A stretch of 64,000 nt of DNA from Xenopus tropicalis. Lineage: Eukaryota > Chordata > Amphibia > Anura > Pipidae. The position numbers and the translations under genes are program-made. The stretch lies in contig NC_030677.2 of NCBI RefSeq assembly GCF_000004195.4, forward strand, positions 42,533,142-42,597,141. Direction: 5' to 3'. Numbering within the stretch: position 1 is the first letter of the stretch; each line of letters begins with the position of its first letter. The notes beneath the pieces were generated by a model that ran no database searches, was not told the DNA's origin, and worked only from the letters and a program-made list of their open reading frames with translations. This document shows, in pieces, positions 48,251-61,592 of the stretch.

Positions 48251-50500
48251 TGGTATGGGAAGTCCTCAGCATATGTACTTATTTACTGTAGACATCAGGG
48301 GCAATATTAAAAGCAGGCAGTGCTGGGCCCCCTGCAAAAACATCTTCGGAAAGGCCCGGCACAGTGTAGCAAACCCACCCGGCCCTCTTCCACCTCCCAC
48401 CTCGATGCGTCTCTCAGACCCGTTCTTATTTAAATCCCCGCTCCCGCCAACTCTCCTGAGAGCCAGCGTGAGCAGTCTGGGCCCCACGACCATGGGGTCT
48501 GCTTCCTCTACTGTTATACGCCAATAGCAGCATTTACTACTTCCATCTAGGTATTCACAAGCATCTTTCCTGACATTCACTCATGGGTTCTACATGTTTA
48601 ATCAAGAAAAACTCCAGTGAAAACTGAAGTTTTGAAATCCTGATTAAGGGCTCTTATACATGGGTGTTTTTAAGGCATTTACAAATGAATGCAGAGTGTA
48701 AAAACAGGTAGGTGCATTTTAAAAATGCATATACTTTCAGAATAAGTGTTTTTGTAATTTGAACTGGATGAAATGCAAATGCAATAAAATTTCAACTCTG
48801 AATGCTCATAAGTACAACCAGACTATAATGGAATCAACTAGCTGATGTGTTTAAGTGCGTTTAAACCTACCAATCAAATGTGCATTAAACACACAAAAAA
48901 AGCCAGTATGTAAACCTGCTCCGATCAGATAGTTTTGACACTCAGAATGCATCATTATATGGACACGTACACATGTATTTTTCCAGAAGAACATAAAGGG
49001 TATAGAAAGTTTACTAGTTTAACTAGGTTCAAAAATAACTAGGAACAACAAGGAATGATTTCATGCACACTGGTTACACACAGTAAAGCCCACTTCAAAG
49101 TTGAAGACGCAGAAATAAAATTGCAATAAACATTCATAAGCAGTTAAAGTTCCTAAAAATAAAAAGTGCATCAGAAAACGTTGAGGACAGGTGGCACTAA
49201 GGGCGCCTGGGTCTCTAGCTGCACCCACCCCCCATACACCAAAGTAAATGCCCTTCAGCTTAAGCACAAAAATCCTGTATCTGCAGAACTTGCACAAAGC
49301 AGAGAGTTACAGTTTCTGGACAGGTAAGGAAGGAGCCAGGACCTCAAGATAAATTACTTACTATGGAAGCCAGCTGGAAATGGGTTTTAAAAAATGAACC
49401 TTCAACTCACTACATTGGCAAACAGTTAAAAGATAAAGCAGATGTATATGGCAACCTAACAGCTATTCACCAATCACAAGGGGTCTTCTATACCACATTC
49501 CAGTGAGTGGTGACAGGCCCAAGAGTGTGTGACATGAAGACTATAATAGAACAGGGGCAAACAGGCTACAGAGTGAGTTATTCAAGTTACACTACAGATT
49601 ATTCAGGCTGCACTACGTACCTAGACAACTACAGAAACATCTTACTGTTCCTGAGTTTCACTATACTGTAAGCAAGATTTTTTATTGTTTTTTATTCAAT
49701 TAAACCCAGTAAAAATAATTAAGGAACTAGAAATGGTGAGCTAAACATAGGTGTAAACACATGAGTCCTCCCAATTTACTAGACTACGCTTGTTTACAAT
49801 ATGACATAACATGCAGGAATGAGAAAGTTTTTCCTACTTCTAAAAATAAGAAGCGGGATAAAGTTGTAGCAACAGAATGCCCACTTCCTTTAGTTCTAAT
49901 GCCAGCGTGAATGCTGTTTGCAGATAAAAAGTTATAGGAAGAAGCATAGGAGAATATGTGCAATGACAAGGCTACAGACACTTTAGTTTATTCTGAGCTA
50001 TAATACGGCAGTGAAATGTTAGAGAAGGATTCTGGGAATTGTAGTTCAAAACAACAGACACAAGGAATCTGAGTTAAAGTCCTTTTGACCTTTAATGCTG
50101 CCATCCCATCTGGAACATAAACCCAGGACAGGGACGTCCAACTTTGTTTTACTACATTTTACTCCATCTCCCAGCATACTGTTGGGGGTTCTGAGAATTG
50201 TAGTTTCACAGATGGAGGCAGACACATAGTAAAGTACTATTCTAGAAGCAGTGATATAAACAAACAGAGTGAAACCAACAACTTACCCCAATGACTTTCA
50301 AAGGACGAATATCTAAAGAGAAAAGTTCCTGCTAAATCTTATGCTGCTGGGCTGTTTCAGTGAAAGAGGCTCTTTATATTGTGCCTGGGAATCAGATCCA
50401 GAAAGGTACAATTACAGCTTAAGTAGTTTTTTTCCAGACTGCAGAAGAATTTCCTGCAGAGCCGCTGCCAGCATTAGTCATGGCCACTGTGTACGCTCAC

Positions 50501-50614
50501 CCCACGCGTCTCCTATGAATCCACCAATGCTTCTCCATCCCAGATCAAGGTCCACTGGAGATGTGTGGTGCATGTCCGAGGGGCACAGTGGCCGCAAGCT
50601 GAGCCTATCGGTGC
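50501..50614 (-). other. Candidate internal exon upstream of mtus1 (possibly 5' untranslated)
   Basis: On the minus strand a C/T tract of about 25 bases ends in TTTATTCAG at 50615, a strong acceptor. A GTGAGC donor starts at 50500. The 114 bases between have one fully open frame, phase 1 in and out, containing SPVDLDLGWRSIGGFIGDAW. I do not recognise this protein. If spliced directly to the mtus1 exon acceptor at 38004 it would run into a TGA, so in that transcript it would be untranslated. The opposite strand is also open here and ends in a stop overlapping AATAAA, so strand is uncertain. Confidence 0.3.
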
Positions 50615-51192
50615 CTGAATAAAGGGGGAGGGACAGGGAGGGAGGCCACAGTCATATCAGCATTTCTAGTTGCCTGGCAATTGCACTGAAAAGGGAAGGA
50701 TGAATGAGGAAAAGGATCAGGAAGATGACAGCGCTCTGATACCTCTTGTTCCAGTTTCTTTTCAAAGATCACAGTGGCTTCAGCTTACGAGTCAACTGTG
50801 TCTAATTATAATCTCCGCTGTACATTCTTGCACACTAAGCATTTCCCCGTGCTCTTACCTCCCACATTTCTACCCAGTACTTGGCACAAGAGCAGGTTAT
50901 TATGAAACTGGATGCGTACAAAATAGGAACCACACAGAGAAGCCCCAGATATTAACTTTACTGCAGCAAATAGTGACTGGGTTCTTGGGTTCCTTTTGTG
51001 GTCTCTTTAAAAGGGGGCAATTCCATTTTGCCCATCATAGCCTATTTTCTATTTAGACACTTTCAGGTGAGAGAATGCCATGGTGGCACATACATAGGAA
51101 ATGGCTATTTTTGTTCTCAAATAATGTCAAGATTTCCCTCTCCTGCACTTTTGGGAGTTTTTAGTACATTACTGGGATCTAAGTAAGCATAA

Positions 51193-51320
51193 GGGCCGTG
51201 GCAGACGCCCTCTCAAGGCAACTTCCGTGATTTCAGGAAAATGCCATCCCACGGGCGATTTACATTCAATCCAGTGGGATGGCATATCCGGGGGGGATTT
51301 GTCGCCCGCGAATCTAGCCA
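51193..51320. mobile_element. Truncated GGGCTCTGGCACAC-family MITE
   Basis: The left end GGGCCGTGGCAGACG is preceded by TAA. It holds the GCCATCCCACGGGCGATTTAC block. The right end is missing. Confidence 0.65.
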
Positions 51321-52253
51321 GGGATAGATCAGGACATACCCATGCCAAGGCAGCATAAGCACACACACACCACTTTAAAACATACACAGAAGCAGACAAC
51401 ATTCCTTCTCCTGGATACAACAGTAGCCTGGGTCACTAGAAACACTGCCCATCTGACTTACAGGGAGCAGTGGATAGGTAGGTTCATTAGAAGAATGATG
51501 TAAGGCACAAAATAGTGACAGGAGTGATGAAAGAAGCATGAAAAGCAGTGGAGAAGAGCAGGATTGTGAATGCAACAATAGAGAATGGATTAAGGTAGGA
51601 CTGCTATCAGAAATTTCAGGGACCTAAGGGTTATTAGCCCAGGTAGGGGCCCTGTAAAGTAGAATGGAGCCACAATGAAAAATAAAATGCTCTAAACAAT
51701 AGTATGCCTGACCAATGTCCTGTGATACCCAAAATAAACCGACAAACCCTCCAAAATCCAGTGATTTTGAGCGAGCAGAGAAGTACCTTGATGTGGCCAT
51801 GCAGCATGTCACTCACTCGTATATGGTAATGTCAAAATCAGTAACTGGCCGGCTAAAAAAAATGCACATTTCATCACAATCCCATTCAAATACTTCTAAG
51901 CCAGTTGAACAATACTGGCAGATACACAGTTGTGCCATGGGGAGTGTCCAGAAGATCATCTGCTTTCCTCAGCAGGCATTTTATATCTAGGCATAGGAAA
52001 GCAGATTTTCTCTCATCTGTTTTCATGTAGCTCCATTGAATTGCTCAGTGTAGCTCTGCACAGGACAACACCATGCTTTTCAATGGGGCTACATGAAAGA
52101 GCAGGTGACGGCGGATCTGCTTTCCTTCCTGCATACAAAATGCAGGTTGAGGAAAGCGGATGAAATAAAAAAGCATATACTTTCCCTTTAAAGGTGATCC
52201 AAATTCTTCAAGGTCAGCCTATTCCAGACCACAGTAATTTGTTTCAAAATGAA

Positions 52254-52270
52254 GGGGGGGGGGGGGGGGA
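52254..52270. repeat. Poly(G) run
   Basis: About 16 consecutive G residues, a possible G-quadruplex or assembly-sensitive spot. Confidence 0.85.
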
Positions 52271-52737
52271 GATGAAGAAAGTATAATTTCTTCCAGATTC
52301 CACATATTACTTGGAGGTAGGGTCATGGCTGAGGAAAGCTGTGCAGTAATCATTATACCTGGCACCAAAGTAAAGAAGAACTGGAGCATGAGCTCTTAAA
52401 CAGGATTGTTTGTTTTTTTGCAGGGGAATGCAAAAGCAGTTTCTGGGTGGACATCCCCTTTAAAATAGCTATACAGGGCAAATGGCCAAGTTCACATCAG
52501 TACAATGCATTCTAAAATAAGTGACACTTTCACCATGTTATGTTTTGCCACAGCCTGCTTCTCCGATTACTGAAGTGCAACTGAACAGAGTTGCACATTA
52601 AACACATTCCAGCTGCTCTGAGAAGCATAATGGGATGGGTCTGGAGTGGTGGCGAGGCAGAGGGTGCCTGAGTGAATAAAAACAGTGGCACTCATGGCTA
52701 GCATTACTGCCTTTCAGAGCTAGGTGTCAGATTTAAT

Positions 52738-53056
52738 ACAGGTATAGGACCCGTTATCCAGAATGCTCGGGACCAAGGGTATTCCGGATAAGGGGTCTTT
52801 CCGTAATTTGGATCTCCATACCTTAAGTCTACTAAAGAATCAATAAAACATTAAACCCTATGGGATTGTTTTGCATCCAATAAGGATTATTTATATCTTA
52901 GTTGGGACCAATTACAAGGTACTGTTTTATTATTACAGAGAAAAAGGAAATCAGTTTTAAAATTCCGAATTATTTGATTAAAATGGAGAGACGGGCATTC
53001 CGTAATTCGGAGCTTTCTGGATAACAGGTTTCCGGATAAAGGATCCCATACCTGTA
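52738..53056. mobile_element. Complete TACAGGTATAGG inverted-repeat element
   Basis: Starts ACAGGTATAGGACCCG and ends GGATCCCATACCTGT. The interior holds GGAATGCTCGGGACC-like and GTTTTATTATTACAGAGAAA words shared with other copies. Confidence 0.9.
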
Positions 53057-53265
53057 CCAGCATGGGTACTATCTGTAAGTATTTTGTATATTCTCCCTGT
53101 GTCTGCAGGGGTTTCCTCCTCATTCTAATTGGCTCCTGATAAAACAGACAGGATATGTGTGACTGTGATGGGGACCTTAGACTGTAAACTCCACTGGGGC
53201 AGAGACTGATGTATAATCTGTGCAAAGCACTGAAGAGTATGTCAACGCTATATCAATAAAGCACA
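53057..53265 (+). mobile_element. LINE 3' tail (L2/CR1-like)
   Basis: The stretch has the string of motifs typical of frog L2-like 3' ends: TTCTCCCTGTGTCTGCA, ATTGGCTCCTGATAAAA, GGGACCTTAGACTGTAA, CTCCACTGGGGCAGAGACTG, and a terminal CGCTATATCAATAAA. It sits directly against the inverted-repeat element ending at 53056. Confidence 0.7.
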
Positions 53266-55691
53266 AGAAAAACACAGAAAATCATACCTTTCTGAAGCAG
53301 ATAGAGCAGTTATAAAGAAAGAAGGGGAATGAGAGAGTAAACATTTCATACCTAGGAGGGAATCAGGCTTTACAATCATTGCACAAGATGAGAAATAATA
53401 AACAAGGGGTGGGGAGACTTGCATGTGTCACAGAGTAAAGTTCGGTAGCCCCAGGCGGCACAGAGAGGAGGAGCCGCCACTGAGCATTATTTGAAAAATC
53501 ATTCCCAGCACAAACGGAGCCATGACAGTCAATACATCTACCCACATCTGATAGTCCCAAGAGGCATTAGAATAACCACAAAACAACAAACTCAAGAACA
53601 ATAAAGTCACTGACAAGCTTGCATTTTATATTTTAGATATTGCACTGTACTCTACAGCACTACAAAGTATTCCTGCCTACTGGAGGTTATCCTGGTGTGC
53701 CCCTAGGGGGCTGCAATCTTTGCCCACTGTATCAGCCCTATTGGTCAATAAAAGCCTCTGAATAAAGACATTAATATAAACATAGGGTAAACAAATAATG
53801 CAAACGCCAATAAACATGTATGTATAAACATTCAACTCTCAGCACAGGGCTTATTCCCCCGATAAAGTAAAAACAATCCTTTGATACCAGGACTCAAGTG
53901 CTTTTTGCCAGGGCATGGATACCATGAGCTACACATGGTGTATGCAACAGAAGCATAGAAAGGGTTATCATAACATTCCACTTGCTTAACAGAGAACAGT
54001 TAAGGGAGAGGCCCATAAAGCACTGGAGCCAAGAATTGTCAAACAATGCGTATAAAGAAAATCTGTAACATAGTAACAGGCAGGACACGTTGCCATATTT
54101 ACTACAGCTGCACGTGGCTTTGGATGGAAAAACCTAGAGCACAAACTATGAACGCTGATTATTCATATCACACAGCGTCCTTCTTATAACAGCTGCCCAT
54201 ACACACGCCAAAATGTAAGGTTTTCCTTGGCACATACAAAATGAGCGCCACTGAAATAGAACGGCTAAAAAGCCAGTAATTAAGGAGGAGTTGAATCAGG
54301 AGCCGCACACAGTGGATAAGGGTTTTTTCTGTAATTTGGAGCATCATGCCTCATGCATTCAAAACATGCTTCATGTTTAAAAATCATCTTCACCAGGTAG
54401 GCAAATATAAATATATAGGGCCTGTTTTAAATATGGGCTAAAAAGGAATCACTAATTTACAAAATTACACTGATCCCCTCTGGTCTATAAGTGCATTACA
54501 AATGGGTGGTGAGCGTGCCCCAAGTCTTCCCCCCAAAAACACAGTAGGAGGTGGGCGTCCAATCACAGCCCTGTCTTCATAAAGAGAAACAGACCTACAG
54601 TTTTCTCTCAGGTTTGCCTAGGCAGCCACTGGTTCCTCCTACACTCCTATACTGGGAAAGGCTGGTTGGTACCAGCAAGGTTTTTCGTTAAATTGTCTTT
54701 AAAGTAATATAAAAAGCATAATGCAAATAAACAACATATACAGTCATATTATATTTACCCTTCAAAAACCCTATCAGAATTATATATTGCCATCAACATG
54801 GGGCTATGCTTAGCTAAAAGGGGCACCTATCGCATAAAAAAAGGTTTTTCCCACTGGAGGGAGGGGGATGTTTTTTCATGAAACAGGTGTTCTATAACAA
54901 TAAGTATAAAATACTTGTTACAAAAAAATTTTTTTATTTAGGACACTAGGTGAAAAATGATACTGTAGCATTTTGGAACTACCTGGATAACAGATCTCGG
55001 CAAAAGATTCCACACCTGTAACAAAAGCAGTTTGGAATAATTTGTTTTTTTAATTAATAATGTAAAAGCTTTCATGCTTGCATATTTCCTGGAACACATA
55101 GGCAACTTTCACTTATAGTCCCCCTCCATTGTTGTATTTCACAGCCATGACTTTATGCAAAGGAAAAGTGACAGCAGAATTAAAAAAAAAAAAAAAAGTC
55201 CAGTGAACTTTGTGTATGCAATATTAAATACAATGTAGCGAAACATTTATTAGGGCACCCAGAGTCCCTTTTCTTATCTTCCCACGGTACAGGGCTGTAA
55301 AACATTAGTCATTTAGATAAGGGCTGCCATTTACGGCTTTTTATGCTATACATACATATATATATGTATAGTCCCATGCTAAATCAGAAAGTTTGATTTT
55401 GAGTTTGTCCATTTTCCCAGAAGAAGCACCCCTACTGTGAAGGGAAAGTCTGCAACTACCAACAGCACAAAAGAAAACCTCCTCAATAACATTTGTTTCC
55501 ATTATTTGTGCAGTCTCAAGAAATTACTGAAGTTTTGGGAGAAAATGGCATTCAGGGCACAATGATCTCAGAACTTATCACAGAAAATCATGGTGCCCAA
55601 AACAGTAATAACTGCAGCAGATCAGTACCCAGTAATGTCTGCAGAGGAATGCAGCTTATAGCACATGGGAGAATGCATACCCTAACACACA

Positions 55692-55963
55692 GGGGGAGAT
55701 TTACCAAGACATGAACACTCCGAGCGTATTCTCGACGACTTTTTCGCGCGCCCGCGTGAAAAATTCGGAGAGGCTCTGCTCTGCTCTTACAATGGTTCGG
55801 TATGAAAATTTAGTGACTTTCGGATCGCCAATACGATATTATCGTGACTAATAAGATTTTTTCGTAAGCATTTTCGTGTCATTTGCGACTTTTCGAAATT
55901 TTCGTTTTTAATCCGAATTTTTCCCATTCGGGATTCGAACTCGTGTTTTGATAAATCTGCCCC
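55692..55963. mobile_element. GGGGCAGATTTATC inverted-repeat element
   Basis: The left end GGGGGAGATTTACCAAG pairs with the right end GATAAATCTGCCCC. The interior is rich in TTTTCG and CGAAAA words. It abuts the MITE starting at 55967 with only TAA between them. Confidence 0.75.
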
Positions 55964-55966
55964 TAA

Positions 55967-56164
55967 GGGTGAAGACACATAGAGCTACTAGTAGCAGCTA
56001 CTTGTCGTGGCTACTAAAATAGACAATGCTGATAATTTACTGATAATTGTCTCTATGTGTGTTTTAGAAGAGGCAGTTCTCAGTATTGTCTATGACAAGC
56101 TATTTTCTGGAGTTTAGTAGCTGTGAAAAAGTAGCTGCTACTAAGTAGCTCAGTGTGTTCACCC
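55967..56164. mobile_element. TAA-flanked MITE, GGTGAAGACACA family
   Basis: The termini are GGGTGAAGACACA and TGTGTTCACCC, with TAA on both sides (55964-55966, 56165-56167). Closely related inside to 18636-18823. Confidence 0.88.
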
Positions 56165-56981
56165 TAACAAACACAAGTCCACATTTTCCCATGAACCATT
56201 CTCGTCTGACTGTCAACCTGGTGAGCTTCAAGGAGATCAGACTGCTTGGGATTCTGCTAACACAACCAGCAGCACAATTAGTACATTTCAATGTTACCAG
56301 AAAAATAATTTGTATGCTTTGTCACAGTAAAGTTACACACCAAAGGAAAGGTGTATCCACTGTACCCATATGGGGTAATTTCCATTAGAGAAATTCTGGA
56401 CTTTTTAAAAGTAATCTGTTGAATGCCTTTAAATGAAGGTTACCAGATTTTGAAAGTGAAGTTCAAAAACATGAACAGCAACTGCCCCACTAAACAGACT
56501 AACAAATGGTAAATGAACAGATAAAAACATTAATATAAAAATAGTGTTTTTTTGAAAATGTGTTTTTTTTGCAAAGTGCTATGGTGGTGGGAACCTGAAA
56601 AATGTAATAGACTTGGTCTAATAAAGCAATGAAGCTTACTCAAGGCCGCCCTTCCTATCTCAACAAACAATATTCGTCTGCAGTCAAAGAAAAGCATTTC
56701 ATTGTTTACTTTCTCCATATTTATATATGCCCTAAGGCCTTTACCTGTTTGACAGTTGCGCTGGCAACAGTGTGTGTGCGTGTGTGTGAAAGGTTCAATA
56801 TCCTGATAAAAGGTAATGAATACAGAATGTATTAAGTACAATGTTACAATGTGCTGTTGCTGATCTTTGCCAGCCCTCTGGTGCTTGAGACACTGCACAT
56901 ACAATATATACTTAGTGCTGCCTAGTTACAGGGCTGACATGGGCTAACATGTTCTTAGTATGTAGGACTCCATTGAGTATA

Positions 56982-57202
56982 GCGTTGCCACCTCGCCTGC
57001 CCGCAGAGCGTGATGTCACGAGGGCAGGATGTGACATCACAGGGACAGGACTAGGCAATTGCCGACTGCCCAATCGCTGCATTAATCTTCGAGAGTCCTG
57101 TCTGGTTTTCCAAATCGGGAAAACCGGGCAAGTAGTTTTGCCCCTGACAGCCCTACCGAAAACCGGGCTGTCCGGGTCAAAACCAGACCGGTAGCAACCC
57201 TT
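56982..57202. mobile_element. Inverted-repeat element with 10-bp flanking duplication
   Basis: ATTGAGTATA occurs exactly on both sides (56972-56981, 57203-57212). The termini are GTTGCCACC and GGTAGCAAC. The interior contains AAAACCGGGC repeats. Confidence 0.8.
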
Positions 57203-57546
57203 ATTGAGTATACGACACTCATTCAGTACATTTTTGGTACCAGATAGTTCCTGTACATATAAAATAAAGCAAGTTCATGTATAATTTCTAGCTACATCCT
57301 TTATTAAATTGTCTTTAATTTTGGCCTAGTAACTCTGACACCAAGGATCAATGTGTGTTGTATCCTGTTGATTCCAATAAGAATGCGGTCATCCCAAAAC
57401 TCGCAAAGGTGTGGTCTTAGCTTTTACAATAAGATGACCATGAAATTTCAGGGACACGTCTAATAAATGCATGTTGCAGGTCAGCACTGATACATTTAAA
57501 TTAAACTGCAATTTGTTCAGCCCTGCTAGCTGGAATTTCTAGACGT

Positions 57547-58297
57547 AAAGGAATACTGTCATAGGAAACATGTTTTTTTTAATCAAAACACATCAGTTAA
57601 TAGAGCTTCTCCAGCAGAATCCTGCATTGAAATCCATTTTTAAAAAACGTAAACAGATTTTTTTTTATATTTAATTTTGAAATATCACATGGGGCTAGCC
57701 ATATTCTTCATTTTCCAGGGTGCCACAGCCATGTGACCTGTGCTCTGATAAACTTCAGTGACACTTTACTACTGAGCTGCAAGTTAGATATTTATGTCAG
57801 CCCCCACTCCCTATTCCCCCCAGCAGCCTATCAGCAGAACAATGGGAAGGGGGCAAGAAAGCAGCTCCCAGTAGATATCAGAATAGCACTCAATAGTAAG
57901 AAATCCAAGTCCGGCTTGGGACTCCTCCAGTTACATGGGAGTAGGAGAAATAATAGGTTACCTAAAAGCAGTTCTAATGTGTAGCGCTGGCTCCTTCTGA
58001 AAGCTCAGACTCACGCAAAATGCACTGATTTTACAACTAAAAATTTGTTGGTTCAAGAATAACAGGGATGTCCTCCCCTGACGCGGTTCACTTACACGCA
58101 CTCATTGGAGGACGTTGGGCGGGTGGCCCCTGGAGGGGGTTATAGCGGGAGTGGGGGGGGGCACCTGGGGCGGCAGCCCCGGTAGACTCTGCACCCCCCC
58201 AGTTCGACCCTGAAGAATAATATTTTAAATGGTAGAGTGAAATATTTGTTAGGTAAATAGTGTAATTTAGAAATAAACCATAAAAAAATGACAGTTC
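57547..58297. mobile_element. Family-G element interrupted by a hAT insertion
   Basis: It starts AAGGAATACTGTCATAGG and ends with GTAATTTAGAAATAAACC and ATGACAGT, the complement of the end seen at 20870. It is split by the element at 58063-58212. Confidence 0.8.
58063..58212. mobile_element. 150-bp hAT MITE nested in a family-G repeat
   Basis: AAGAATAA is duplicated exactly at 58055-58062 and 58213-58220. The termini are CAGGGATG and CGACCCTG, and the interior is GC-rich. Confidence 0.88.
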
Positions 58298-58924
58298 AGT
58301 CTGTAAATGTAGGTCAAAGGTTTAGGTCTATTCAGTCTTTAGACCGATTTTCAATGAGTACGCCTCCAGCAACATGGCGACTAGACAATGGTCAATACAG
58401 GATTAAAACACGTATGTTAAAGAGATATGGACACCAGAAATTAAACCTTTTTTAAATCTATCATAAAATTGCCTTTGCATGCTATTTATAATTTTGCCCT
58501 AAAAGTATTTGCCCAACGCCTTTACATTACTTATTCAAACCCCCATGTTCCTCTATGAGGAGGCTGCCATATTAGTGCAGCAGGAGTCAGTTAGCATTAG
58601 AAGCTATAACTGACAGGTTGAGAAGGGACAGTAGGTTGGCAAAAGTCAGGTTTTAGGAACCTCAAATAACAATCACTTTCACACAAAAGCAGCACTATCA
58701 GCCAAAAACAATTAACACGACCTGTAGGTATTTTTTTATATACATATATCTTTTGAAGAGTAGTTTTCTAGTGTCACTATCACTTTAAGAAACAAATGCA
58801 GAGCACCAAGACTGGGCATTAAAATTGTTTAAAGTATTTTTTCTTGAATACATGTAACCAGTACCATTCCTCCAGCAACTTGGCTAAGGAGGAGAAGCTT
58901 GGACACTTACACAGTACAACTAAT

Positions 58925-59225
58925 AAAGCTGGCCATATATTGAAAGATCCACTTGTTTGGCAAAGTCCTCAAATGTGCAGATCTTTGTGCAGATGCCACA
59001 CTGGGGAGAGCGATATTGGATTGATCCAATAGTTTGGCACAAGAGCCAAACTATCTGACCACATTTAAGTGATACAGGCCATCATAACAAGGATCAAATC
59101 AACATGCCAAAGTGCTCCTCCCCCAAACAAGATTTTTAAACCTGCCTGGTCGATATCTGCCCGATTTTCGGCCAGGGTCCCATACACAGAACAATAAACT
59201 GCCATCTCAGATCACCAGACCGATT
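58925..59225. mobile_element. GCTGGCCATA-type MITE, partial
   Basis: The left end AATAAAGCTGGCCATATATTG and words such as GCCAAACTATCTGACCAC place it with 43440-43625. The stretch at about 41400-41690 has similar words (GGCAAGGTCTCCAAACAAGTGG, TTTGGCCCTATGGCCAAATG). Confidence 0.6.
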
Positions 59226-61592
59226 GGTGAACAAGGGGGTCAAACAAGTATATAAGTTTACATTAACACTTGCACTGCCAACTAGGACTGAACCTCTAAT
59301 TGACTAAAGCTTTGTCCTAGCCCTGTGCAATTCAAATTTGATGACTTCAAACAAGAGGTTACAAAAAGGGCTTACACCAACATCTAAATCTACCAGGAAA
59401 AGTACATTGGTATGGTAAGGGGGGTGGGGGGGAAGTACAGGGAGTAACCTACTGCAAATGTTGCACCAGGGCAGGAGGGGCACTGGCAAGCATGCAGAAG
59501 AATATGGCAGCCTCTGTAGACACCATTCTCTCATTATAAAAAAAACACCACTATCTTTGTGTGGGGTTTCTCTCTTACCTAACAACTTTTCCTGTCTACT
59601 TTTTCAAGGACCCTGGTTAATAAACAACAGAGATTTTATGTGCGTCACCTCCTGAACTAGATTAGTGCAGTTTATAATTCAAAAATCCACATGAACAGAA
59701 ACATTATGTAAGTGCCAGGTAAATGACGTAAAACAGGTTTTTCAGGTCACTTAAAAAAAGGCACTTTAACTTGTAAGATTAAGTTGCAAAAAAAATTTCA
59801 CAAGATCCATTAAAAAAAAAAACTGAAAAAAGTGCTCCTATTTGTAGGAGCTACAATACAGCATATACAGCTATAGTCCTTTTTGTTACCTAAACAGCCA
59901 ATTAGATAATCTAAATGACAAATACAGGCTATCATAAATATCTTACTTTGCATTATGACAGGTCGCTTACCTTACTAATACATTCCTAAGGTACAGGGCA
60001 ACTTTAGAAAATGAAGGCATGAGGAGACAAGCTCAAAAAAAAAAAAAGACTTGGAGGCAAAAAACACATGCAAGTGTGTCATAAACATTGTAAAATCAAC
60101 ACACTGTGTTAGGCTTGGGATTTCAATGGTTGTTGAAAGAACACACTACGTATGGCCTCTTCTATGGTATCCATTTGTTCTGGCCATGGGACAAATGGTC
60201 AGATACCAACCTGCATACAGCCACCTTCAAAAGAACAATATTTCAGAAATTACCTAATAAAGCTTACAAAAAAATTTTCAGAAAGAAAAGCCCCAAACCC
60301 AGTTGTCTCAGAACTCAGTTTCTAAGCATACAAGCATAACCTTTGGGACCAAGAAATCCAAAGGAACCCCTATCTGATAAACCACATTTTTGGTACATAC
60401 CTGAAACTAGTTCTCCGACTGTATAACCTCACAAGAGATTGATATGGTTTTTGCCATATGTATCACTAAGGATTATTAGCACACAGAGAGACTGTCCTTA
60501 GGTCCACAGCACAAGGGGGAGAACCTGTCAGTGCAGCCTGTCCATTACTTAAATGGGATCAGTTTGACACTAGATATCAGCATGTATTCAAAACACCACA
60601 CACGCATCGGCACCCAGGTACTGGCAGCACACAAGTCAGTCAGTCTTCCCTATCTGGAACTGAGCCATCGCATAACTTCTTCCTGCTGCGTCAGCACAAA
60701 TGCCTTTCCGTTTCTTGGTGGCATGCTGTGGGTGCCTTCGGGCTTTCTGAATGGGGAGCCAAAAATATGGGCTGGTTTGAAGACAAGTTATGGCATGCAG
60801 TCTCAGAATCACAAGGATTTTGTGAGCAACAGTTTCTATATAAACTCTAATTTATTAAATAACATCGCTTTGCATTGTTGTGTCTGGGGACAGCTATGAC
60901 CAACATAGCCTTTCAGTCACTTTACTACGGTTGTTCTGCAGATCCAGATTTTAAACTTATTAGTGCCAGACGATTTTCACACTTCATCTGCATTTAATGC
61001 TGATTACCACTTTAATTACAAGAAAACCCACCATTGGTACGTCTTTCTGCAACGCTGCTTCTGACACTTAAATAAATAATAAAAATAATTAAAAAAAAAA
61101 GGATTGGCCTCTGTTTCCAACAGCAACATCTTGTAAATGCAAGTTAGAAAGCTATATTTTCTTCTACGAAGCAAAATTTAGGGGAGGAATTTACAAACTC
61201 AAATTTTTAGCAAAGGGGCCAGATTAATTTTGGCAGGCAGCTTCATGCCCTCAAATTGGTTTACAACTATGCACATCATTCAAATTACTATCGTAGAAAA
61301 ATGGAAAACTATTTTGCAATATTAAATGAGATCAGAGACCCATAGTTTACAGAACCCACACTGTAGATACTTTAATGTGGTTAGAGTAACTTCCCAGACA
61401 ACAGCTAGTGCAGCTGTTTGTGGCCACCATTGGGGTACTGTTATCGCATAAGAAAGCTCAAAAATATCCTAAGCTAACTGCATTGTTTTCTGTCCAGGGA
61501 TCCATGTAGTTGATGTTTGGTGCAGGAACGGAGACAAATTACATAAATGGATACCAATCTACTGCTCTCCAGCTGTTTTAGAACTACACTTA

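Larger units (their letters stand above)
38005..50500 (-). other. 5' intron or upstream region of mtus1
   Basis: No convincing coding exon. Rich in transposon copies between 39380 and 46701. The GC-rich block at about 48340-48530 has no recognisable gene. Confidence 0.5.

Noticed and set aside
48255..48580. Pro-rich frames near 48.4 kb
   Set aside because: GC-rich repeat-like block; no conserved motif and both strands open equally.
60650..60724. Minus-strand frame MPPRNGKAFVLTQQEEVMRW
   Set aside because: Protein-like composition but only 24 codons, no clear acceptor with a matching phase and no family I recognise.
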